Below, one piece after another: positions 10,401 to 22,400 of a DNA stretch of 64,000 nucleotides. The position numbers and the translations under genes are program-made. Origin of the DNA: Tritrichomonas foetus (taxonomy: Eukaryota; Parabasalia; Tritrichomonadida; Tritrichomonadidae); NCBI GenBank assembly GCA_001839685.1, contig MLAK01001093.1, positions 1 to 64,000 of the forward strand. Reading direction: 5' to 3'. The first letter of the stretch is position 1; each line of letters begins with the position of its first letter. Under the pieces are notes generated by a model. It was not told the DNA's origin, did no database searches, and saw only the letters and a program-made list of their open reading frames with translations.

Positions 10401-13400
10401 AAAACTTTGCTTGAAGAAAATGAGTTAAAAAGAGTGGATATGGATGAATTTATCCAAATGCTTTTTAATTTGGTTCCTGAATCTTTTCAAGCTGTTATTA
10501 AAAATATTGGAAATAAAATTATTGAATTCGATAATTTTGACCAAAATGGGAACATGTTTTCAAATTATACCAGTGTGTTCAAACCAGGACTTGTGACCAA
10601 AGCCATTCTCAAACAAAATTCACTTATTTTGAAAAACATTGCTCAACCATCTCCTTCCGTTTTAGAACGTTTTAATGAATTACTTTCTGTCACCCCAACA
10701 TTAACTTTATTTGAAGATTCAACAAATACTTTTACTACAAAAAATAATAAAGTATTATATGACTTTAATCAAATGTTTAGAATTATTGGAATTTGTCTTC
10801 CGCACGAAAAACGAAATCTTTCTGATGCGATGCTTTCGCGACTTACTGAAATTTCTGTACCTACATACCAAACAAAAGAACTCCCTTATGTTTTTGGAAG
10901 TATTATGGAGAATGTACCAAAGAAGCTTGCCATATCATTTAAATCTATGCTGCAAACAGCATGTAATATTTTCCAGGAGTTGTTCGATATAAATATTTCA
11001 TTTGTTCAAGTTATTCAAATAACCAAATTAACTATTAAATGGGTGGAGCAGTTTCCGGAAATGGATATTTCAAAGTTATTTGGATATGCTGTTTTAAGAT
11101 GTGCTGGTGGCAATCAACTTGATTATGAGCAACGTTTGGAATTATTACAAAGAATGACAGGAACAATGATTGAGCTGCCTTCAGATTTCGTTAAAATATT
11201 TGATAGAAGTATTTTACGAAAGAATACAACAACACCAGAATTAAGCATTTCAACAGATAATTCATTAAACCAAATTGTTGTATCATCATTGACTCAGTTT
11301 TCAATTGAAACAAGTTTTCAACAATTACCAACAGCCAATCTTCTTTTTACTCCATCAATTATTGATTTAACTGATCTAATCATTTCAATGGCTTCAATTT
11401 CCCAGTCACTAATAATCGAAGGTCCAAGTGGCTGTGGTAAAAGTTCTATCATTAACTATGTTGCTAAATGTGCTGAAGTCAACGTGATTCATGTTTCTAT
11501 TTCTCAAAGCACAACAATTGAAGATTTATTTGGAAAAGTGGAGCCAAGTACTGAATCAGATTCCCTAAAGTTCGATTTCCATGAAACACAGCTTCTTCAT
11601 GCATTAAGATCAGATCGAAAAGATGCATACATTACTTATTGGATTGTAATAGAAGAACTTCATTTAGCATCAGCTGCTGTTCTTGATGCTTTAGGTCCAG
11701 TTTTTAATGCTGATACTAATTTCATTTTATTACCAAATGGTGATTATGTAACTAAAGGTAATTATTTTGCCATTGGAATCCTTTCAAAGCCCATTACACA
11801 CCAAGCAATTGTCAATACATCTGTATATTACCGTGTTGAAGATTATACATCACAAGAATTTATTGATGTTTGTAATTATATTCTTAAAACACATAACTAT
11901 CAAGATTTCTCGGAAAATTTTGATCAGAAAATCAATAATTTAATTGAAATTAATAATTCTACAAAAGAGAAAATTCCTATTACTGTCAGAGAAACTCATA
12001 AGTTCATTAAAATGATGAAACAATCTTTGAACTTGTTGAATCCATCAACAGTATTGGAAATGCTTTTCTTAGGTAGATTTAATGACCAGAAATTGCTTAA
12101 AAAGGCGAGATCAACTTTGAAATTCAAGAATTATGATAGAATCCTGGACATTTTGATTCAAAATAATGCAACAATTCTCAATTCAGGCGAAGTTAAAATT
12201 CCCATAAATTCAAGGCATTCCCGTCACCGTGAAATTAAATCATTAACAAAATCACAAAGACAATTATTCCAATTTATTTCGCTTTCAATTTTAGCCGATA
12301 TTCCATTAGTTATTCAAGGACCAACTGCATCAGGTAAAACATACTCAATTCAATTATTTGCTGATATTGTCGGTAAAAATCTTAAAGTGATTCAATTGAA
12401 TTCCGAGACGACAAGTGCATCAATTGCCGGAGTGTATCAACCTTCAAAATCTATCTCAGACAGTGAATACCAACAAATTTCTGATACAATATCTAAGTTA
12501 ATAAAATATAATGTTCTTCCTAAAGACATTTCTCACGAAATAAGGGAAAAAGATATCAAAGAATGGAATATAGGGGTATTTAGACATATCCGAGATTTCC
12601 TTAATCAAAATTTGTCTACGTTCAACATGATGACCAAACAAATTGCCACAACGTATATCACTACAGTTGATAAAATCTTACAATTTTTCAATCATCTTAT
12701 TCGAAAAGATTCAATATTTGTTGAATCACTTATTAATGGTGATTGGCTTCTTCTTGATGGAATTGAGTCAGCCCCATCTGATCTTTTTGACCGACTTTTC
12801 ACCTTACTCGATGATGAACCAACTCTTAATTTATATGAACGAGGAAAAGGGTACTTATACTCCAAGAATTCAACAAACTCCAAGTGCAAAATTCATAATG
12901 ATTTTCGATTATTTATGACTTACAATCCGGAAAATATAAAATCCACAAACAAGATTTCTCCAGCATTTTTAAGTAGATGCAACATGTTTTCTCTTTCTTC
13001 TATTGATAGTTCGATTATTAATTCAAGTTTGGCTATTTCTGGCTTGTTAGAATCAGTTAAAATCGAAGATATAAGCGATTATATTCAAAGCTGTGTAAAA
13101 ATAGCAGAAATTCATAATACTGCCATATCAATGTCTAACAATAATGTTTTAAATAATATAACAGGAAGATCAATTATCTATTTATGTCGCTCTCTGGTAT
13201 TTTTAAATCAAATTTCTCCATCAAAAATCATTTCTAGAAATATTCTTGTTAATGCAGCTTCAAATCATTATAATCAGATTCTACACCCAAATTTAATTGA
13301 AAAAATTATGAAAACAAGGACCAAAAGAGAGACAATCAAAAGAATTAATGATATCAGATTAACAATCTCAAAACATGGATTTTTAATGACTCAAATGATT

Positions 13401-16400
13401 GATAACTTTTCTGCTGATATTCATACCCATGATGATATGCCAAACGAGTTTCCATTTCGTGATTTCGTTTATCATCTTCCAAAATTACAATTGAAAGATG
13501 TTCATGAAGTTGTTGAAAGGTTTGAAAATATGGCAAATATCATTAATTCAAAGATGAACAAAATTTCAACAAAACAATTGGCACATTTGGCATCAATTAA
13601 TACACTCCTAAATATTTTAAAGAATGTTCGACAAATATTTCAAGCCGTTATGAGTGATGCGAGATATCACTCATTGACAATTGATTCAGAACAATTATAT
13701 GCTCAAAAACAGTTTACCAGTATTATTAATCATGTTAAATGTTTGTTCCTATTGGTTCAAAACAAATTTTACGTTCCATTTATTCCCTATATACTTGTAT
13801 CAGATGATTTTGGCCAAAGTTATGCAAACCTCTTAAAAATGATTGATAATAATGCACCATTTTACTCAATAATTAAAGAAATTATCAAATATGGCGATTT
13901 TAAACACATAATTTTTGAAGAAGAAGCAAACTTCATGAAATTTGTAAATTCGATAATTCGATTTAAAAAAGAACAATTTATTATTCACTTTATAACAGCA
14001 AAAAAGAAGATTAAAGGTAATTACATTCAATTTATTCTCAATGAATCAGGCAATGCGATCTTACAAATTCATATAAAAGTCAATGGCAGTGAGATATTCA
14101 GCCAAATTTGCAAGACTAATTTTGGATTTTCTCTTCTTTCACTTGTGAATTTACTAGTAAGTGTATATGAAAAATATATTGGAAATCAAAAAACATCTCA
14201 AATACAGCCTCTTATCGAAAATGTAAACCAAGAAAATAATATTATTAATTTCAATCTTGATAATTTTTGGATCGATAATCAAGATTTAACTCATATGAAC
14301 AAAATATGTGGTTCATTATTCCGAGAAAGTGGAATTTACCAATTTTTCTATTCCGGTATTGATCGATCACTTTTTAATATATCTTATTTTTCATTGAATT
14401 CTAATGATTATAATGGTTTTATCAAATGGATGTTTTGGCTAAATGATTTTATTAATGCGTTCTCAAATATTATTTCTTCATCAAATAGAAAAGAAATCTT
14501 CTTCAACAAAGTACAACAAATAATTTCAAGTGAAAAATCATCAGAAAATTTAGATAGAATTTTAACTATCCTTTGTGCATTCCCCATTCAGACTATTCAA
14601 TTTGAATCATCAAAATATTCAACAATGGAAATTCAAGATCTCATTAACCAAATCAAAGATATTGTTTTTGATGCCAATGAAAAACTAAATGAAGCTAAAT
14701 TAAACTTATTCAAGAGTAAGAATCAAAGAGACATTGAAAGAATGTTTAATTATCTAAAACGAGAAATTTCCACAATTATCAGTCAAAATCCCGAAATGGC
14801 AAAACCTTATCAATATTTACTTAATCTGATGGACATAGTTGAACGAAATCAAACAAAATATACCTTCATACAAAAGATTAAAGAATCTCTTTCCCAAACA
14901 AAAAATACAGGAAACAAACAAAATATTTTTTCCTGGCCAACACAAAAAGATATAGCAGATTATGATCAACCATTAGATTACTTTATACTTAAAACATTAA
15001 TTGATTACACTGATGCAGTTCAACAAATTAATGAAATTGAAAGAAATCCATCTTGGCTAATAATATGTGATCTCGACAAACCAGAAACTGTTCTTAAAGA
15101 TTATCTCTTAAATGAAAGAGTCTCTCAGAATATAATAAATATTCTTCGAAGAAATACACGAGCAAATCTAATAAAATCATTATGTAGTAATAACTATCAA
15201 AATGTAAGTATGAATCATATTCGTGCATTTTTGGATGGCTTCAATGATAGATTTAAGAATATTCCTGATAGTTGGATTCCAATTATTCAAACATTAGCAT
15301 CAAAATATCCTGCAGATTATACTATTCTACTTCCAAAATATGAGCCATCTGATTTAATTGCTTTACTAATAAACCAACTTGATGGAAGTGCTGGTCCATC
15401 GATTCTTCAACAATTTAATGATTCTACACATTTATCAGAATTCAAAAACCTATATTCTACGAAATATACAAAATTTGATCAGGTGGCTATTGTTTTACAG
15501 CAAACTTTTATTAATATTTCTTCGAAATATATTCAAGAAAAGAAAAGTAAAATTACATTTGATGAAGTTTACTCACAAATATCTAAAGATTCCAATGTTC
15601 CTATCGATATTCAAGAGATTGGAAAATGCATCTCATCAATTTCAAAAATTGGATCGCAAATTAAAGATCAAAGTGGAAGTTTTAATTATGATGATATTCA
15701 AGCAATTGATTCTCATGATTATATTGACCGAAATCCTATCTCTGGATTTTACCTTTTATTACATCCAAGTGTTAAAGATTATTTGATGCCAATCAATAAC
15801 TTCCGCGGAAATTATCGTTTTCCATTGGCATTGTTTGGCTTTAGAATATTGAGTAGATCAAGTTGCATTCAAATTCAATTACCAATGCATTTTCCTACAG
15901 AAAAAATATCTTCCGAAGTTTCTAAATTAATTGTTCAAAGATTATCTGAGAACAAACATCGTAAAAGCTTACCATTCCATAATATGATTCCATTTTTGTT
16001 GGAAAATCCATCACATTACTTCCAAACAAATCATATCAAACATCTCAGATCAACTTTCATTAAAATATTGAGCTCAGTCCATGATAATATTTTATTTGAA
16101 ATGATTCAAAAATATATTATTGATTTATTACCTAAGTTCTGTGATATTTTATTAACTAATCAATGGGAAACTTTTCTTGAAGGAAATATTGATTCAAAAT
16201 ATAAAACAATACTTTCTTTGATGAAAAATCCCTGGGAATTTATCACACAAGAACTCTTGAAAGATTTCAATGAAGAAAAGGACACTATTAATGAACATCT
16301 CAAATTATTCGTGACTTTTGCTTGTAAAGGAATTAATGAAAATTGTTCAAATGAGAGGATCCAAGAAATAAAGAAATGTATCGAAAACGATGAAGATAAA

Positions 16401-19400
16401 TTCAAACAGCAGGCTAATGAAGAACTAAAAAGGCTTGAATCTTACTCGATTGAGCATGAAGAAGATCCAGAAATCAAAATTTTGAATAAATCATGGAAAA
16501 TGTATAATTCATTTTTATTAAATGCTATCAACAAGCTTCATTTTTATAGTGAAAACTTCGAAACTTCAAATCTTCCAAACGAAGGCTTTTATTCAGACTT
16601 TATTCAACATGTTACAGATGCCAAGACTTTTCTTCCAACAACAACAACAGTTCCAATTGTTGTTGTTTATCCAAAAGAGAAAAATAAACCTATTTCTATT
16701 ACAATTCGTGAAACAAACAAATCTAGTAAAACAATAAAAAGCCAGATTAAAGATAAGACTATTTTGAGATTACCTTCTGGCAGCTTTAGTATTGATGGTG
16801 ATAAAAATACGAACTGGGAAACATTAGAAATCAGATATGATCCACAATTCCAACCAATAAAACAATTCAAAATGCGCGATATGATTGAACATTATAAGGA
16901 ATTTGTTCGATCATATCAAGCCTTCAAAGAAAAGACTCAAGGAGAATCTTTAAATTCTTTGACATTAAATACTGGCTCAACAACTGTAACATTTAATGAA
17001 GATGATTTCCTAACATTTTCAAAGAATATTTCCGAAATAAAGACAAAATGGATCACAACATTTTCTAAATCAATTCCTTATAATCTTTTAAATAATGTTT
17101 TTGATGATCTTCTAAAAGACATTAATTTAATAAGAACCTATTTTCCACCACGATATAAATCTGACACAATTTTACAACCAACTGAAACACAGCAAAAATT
17201 ACAAATATTAACGAGCTTTGCAAATATTATGGAGATCAAGATAAAAGCTCTTAAAGAGGTAATTACTGACTCCTTTATCAAAAAAGACACATTATTTAAC
17301 GATAAAAATTCAGAATATCACTCAATTAAAGCTGCATCAGATTGTCTCAAAACAGATCTTATTCCAAAAGAACCTCAAATTAAGCCTAGCTATTCCAAAA
17401 TGTTTCTGAAAATGAAAACTACATCAGAATTATTATCACCGTCAATTATTACACCGGGTGGAAATGGTACTCCATATGTAAATATTAACGAAATTATCAT
17501 TGAAGTTGGTCCACTAATGAGTGGTATTCATACAACTCCTTTACAAATCCGACTTGTTAATTTTGTCACTGATGAAATAAATTGTGTGTTCATTCCAGAA
17601 GATCAAAGTCTTCCTATTCCAATTATTGAAAAATTTGTTGGTTACATTCTCATTACCATTCCAGTGGAATCACTTCAGCTTCACCTTAACACAAAAAGTG
17701 ATATTCAATTCAAAGGTGAACTCTTGATCTCTTTAGTAAGTGAGAAAAAGCAAACTAAACCGTTTGCCAAATTACCTTATTCTATTATTCTACATTTCAT
17801 ACCACCAACATTGTTCTTAAAAATCGAGGAACACCAATTTGCTGTAAAAGAAGGAAAAGCACAAATTGTAGAATTTTTCTGTACTGAAGAAACATCAATT
17901 AAAATCAGTACTCTGAACAAGCTCCAAAATTCGCCTCTTCACCTTTCTCTTCAAATATCTGAACAAAATGATAATACAGCTCGTACACCAACAGTTTTAT
18001 GCAATATTAGTAACGCAACAATTACGATGCCAAATTATGTTCCTGTATCTGATGGGATTACATCAAATAATGAAAATCATTTCTCAACTAATTTAAATAT
18101 TGTATTTTCTCCATCAATTACTAATTCAATCCAATTTAAATCACAAATTGAGAAATCACCTTTATATGTTGCGATGTTCTGTGATTTCAAAAAAGATTTT
18201 GTCGAAGATAATGCGGTTATCAACTTTGGAATGGCTGAAAGATCAGTTTTCTTCTTTATAGGATGGCTTAATCAAACAAATAAGCATATTATACCCAAAG
18301 TAGATATCATGACCTTTAATCAGAACGAAGTATCTGTTGTCTATAAACCTGGTAATATAAACTTATATAAACGACATGAACTTAAAGGTCAATCATATAT
18401 TTTTACAATTAAAGCTTTACGACAAGGTTTGAAAAGAACAAATAAAATGACAGGACAAATGACCGTTCAGTTTGACAAATTCTTCACCAAACAAATTAAT
18501 TTTGAATTAAAGTATCAACCTATTTTTATTCAGAATGATTACACAAACCATGTGAATATTCGTATTAATAATCATATCCCTCATTCAATTTATAATGGAA
18601 ACGATTTCCAACCATGTAACACACCAAGTGAAATTGCAACAGCTAGGTCATATCAATACCAATTAATTGTTTCTCCTTTCTCATTTTCTTATTATAGCTC
18701 TTATGGAGATCATTTCAGAGTTTTCTATAATAAAAATGGTGCACTTCGAATTGTTTTAACAAATGGATTGAATACACGAAGATTTTTGGATATTATTGCA
18801 GTAAATGATTACGGTGAAATTGTTTTACTGAAGAATTCTTCAGTACATCAAGATAATAACTCTCTTGTAAAGTTATTTGCTATTCATAAAAATTTGATAA
18901 ACTTTTTCTTCCCACTAGTAGGTAGATGTAAACATCATCGTCAGCATTTCCAAGTACGTCCATATGAAAATAATATTTCTTCATTTGCACACTTTTTTGC
19001 ACACTTTTTATCAAAAGATGAATCCCAAAAAAGAGGAATTTTATATGCCAAGAATTTAAAACAAATATTTCGAACTTCAACAAATGAAGCTAATTTTGCA
19101 TATTTGATTGATTTCCTTGGAGAGACTTTTTCCAGTTTTGATTATGAAAATATGTTATATCAAATTGGCCACCTTTTACATGTTGATTTGGTTAGTACAT
19201 TTCAATTTTATGCATCTCAACAAAACCCTGAATTTATTGAAGCTCAGTTCATGTGCTTTGTTCAGGTGTTATATGATTATATATGCAAACTATCGGACTA
19301 TATCGAATCTAATGATGGCTATATCTTTCTCCCGTTAACCCAGAAACAAATACAAGATGAACAAAAACAACAATTAAAGGTCGCCAAATTTGATGAAGAA

Positions 19401-22400
19401 AGTATTCAAGAATCAAAATATTTCCGATACTTTACAGACCAATTAGAAGCTCATCAAGCCAGAGAGGAAAAAAATATTCAGAAATTGCGTCAAGAGGATT
19501 ACAAAGTAACCAATATTATCAAATGGACAGCTGATAATGGTTTTGTTGGTTCTGATCAAAGGGAAGTAGATGCAATGGAAATAACATGGAAAGGTAATAA
19601 CAATGAAAGCCAAGCAACAAAAAAGATGAAAATCACAGAATCTATTACATTTTCGACAGATATTCAAATCTATACCACCAGCTCTAACAATTCACTCTTT
19701 AGTATTTTTAAATATTTTGATTCTTTACTCTTGGCAACATATCAATTTACTTTTTCATTATATTCGTCAATCCAATCCCAAAATCTCAAAAGACTAGAAA
19801 GTGATTCATATTATTTGAATTATTTGGCTACTGTTTATAATTGGGCAATCTCTGACACATCTAGAAAATATTCTGTTTTCACAAATTTTATTGATTCTTA
19901 TATTCCAGCATTTATCTCAATGGTTAAAAGACTTTATAAAGCTGGATTTACAGAATTCAAAGGTGTTCTTGAGAATGCATCACAATCCCAATATAAAGAT
20001 ACAAATGATATTGATTTCATGATTGCTCCAAGACAGGGATCATTGGCAATACCATCATTAAACTGGGACCAACCTGGTTTGAAAACTGTTCATAATAGAA
20101 ACGAAATTATTCAAAACGAAAAAGAATTTCTTAATCTAAATATATCAGAAAAAATTGAAGAAGATGATTATAATGATGACTTATTTGAAGAAGAAGAAGA
20201 AGAGGAGGAAGAAGAAGAAGAAGAAAGAGATAATTATTCTGTTAATCAAATTTTCCGAACACGAACAAGAAGAAATCGACAAAGGGGATTACTTTCTCAT
20301 ATTGATGCTCATGGTGATAAAGATCGTAAACAATTAGCTCTTATTAAAAAAGAAGCGAACAGGAAACATGCTACTTCTCGTCAAATTGTTGAAGATGATA
20401 AGTCAAACAATCTTTCAAACCAAGAATTAATCAATAGCTTAGTTGATCAAATTATTTATCATACAGAAAATTCATTAGAATGTCAAATCAATGCTAATAA
20501 TCCAATTCCTCAGAATTATTCTGTATCTAATAATAAAGAAATGAGAATTCAACAATTCATGAAGGAATCAGAATGCTTATCTGGTCAAATAATATCAAAA
20601 GCTTTATTCAGCGAAACTGTTCTCGATGCAATTGATGATTCATTCGCATCAATTTTAATTGATAGTTCATCATCAATGGATGATAAACAAAAGGCAAATT
20701 TACTTTTAATATTAATTGCATATGCCAATGCACTTAACTCGCTTAGAATTCCATATTCTATCATCATTTTTTGCGATCAAGAGTATCAATTCATTCTTAA
20801 AAAGCTTGAAGAAAAGCATGAAGAAATTCATTTCCAACGACTTCTTGATATTATGGGTGTTAGAAGACGTGTTTCTTTGATGTATGATGCAATTACATTT
20901 GCAAAAGAAAATATCAAACATTCTACAAGGAAACATCATAATATTTTTGTTCTCACTGATGGCCTTTGCAATACACTTCATCTTTCTGATCAATGGAAAG
21001 AAAGATGTCTTAATGACGGAAACACTGCGGTTTTATTCTTCTTTTTGGACATACTCAAAATGAATGAGAATGCACAAGCAGTTCGAGATATATGGGATAA
21101 ATTCAATTCTGATATTTCTGATGCGACTTCTCCAGCTATTGCATTTTATGAAGAGCCAGAAGTGATATTGAACAATCTATCATCATCATTTGCAAATAAT
21201 TTCATAAATATTTTATCAAAGTTTCATGAGACCAATATTAATGAACTGGTTCAAGCTGTGCCTTATGAAAAAATTACTAAAGTTGGCCATAATGTATTTG
21301 ATCAAGGAATAAAATATTTGGTTACAGAAATAGAGAAAACCCATGATTGCTTCATTTGTATTGATAATGATATCGAATTGGATAATTCAATTGAGTTTGA
21401 ACCTGCAATTATGAATATAGAGCCATTCTGTATCAATATTTCCAGAGTTAGTGATAAACAAAATACATTTATGAAGTATTTAATGCTTGAAACAGCTAAA
21501 ATGTTCGAAAAATCATCAATTCAAGAATTGAATTCTTACATGTTTTCACCAAACAAAGCGAGCCAATTTTCACCTTCTTCTAATGGGACAATTTTCTATT
21601 TCCCAGGACTTATTAAGTTTTTGTTAACACATGGACAGGATACCAAAATATTCCTTGAAAAGAACGCAGGTTTAATAATGAGTTATTCAATTTTTATTGT
21701 AATTGATTGTACAGTCTCATGTTTCAATGATCAAACTTATTCACATTCAATCCAATCTATTATCGGATTACTTAAATCTTTATCATATATTGACTTGCCA
21801 TCATTAACTATTATTGTAACTACTAAAAATGGTCCAATCATTCTCTGCAGTGAAACATCAACTTTAACAGCCCTCTCAGATAATTCCCCGCTCTGGATTG
21901 CTTTATTCTATTATTTCATGAACCCACATAATGAATCACACTTAATATCTGCTGTATCTTCTGTACTATCAATGCGTATGCAACAAAAGACTGTTGCTGC
22001 AACATGCTTCATATTCAGCGATGGGTGCTATGGAAAGAAAACGAGACATATAATTGCTGCATTAACAAGCAGTATTGAAGTTTATAAATCGACTATAATA
22101 ACAATTGGAATTGGTGAAACTCCAGTGAATGCTAAAAGTCTCTCAAAGCGATATTTATGGGTTCCTAATCCATCATATCTGATCAAATGCATCACATCTT
22201 TGTTTGGAAATGAATTTCCATTCCAGCAAAGCGAAATTTATAGTTCATATTCATTAGTTCCACCACAGAAAGATTCAATTTCCCATCTCGCAAGCCTTAT
22301 TAATCAACCAGATAAACTTGTCTTCGAAGAACTTTATAAAGAGCTGAATAAAGTCATTAGAAGATTCAGAGTCTATCAGGATTTCTATAACGCTGAAGTT

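Noticed and set aside
7443..12900. Dynein heavy chain
   Set aside because: Six AAA modules suggested it, but the D/E-linked VWA domains and lack of a stalk/MTBD signature, and midasin-like 'ATQNP' sensor text, do not fit dynein.
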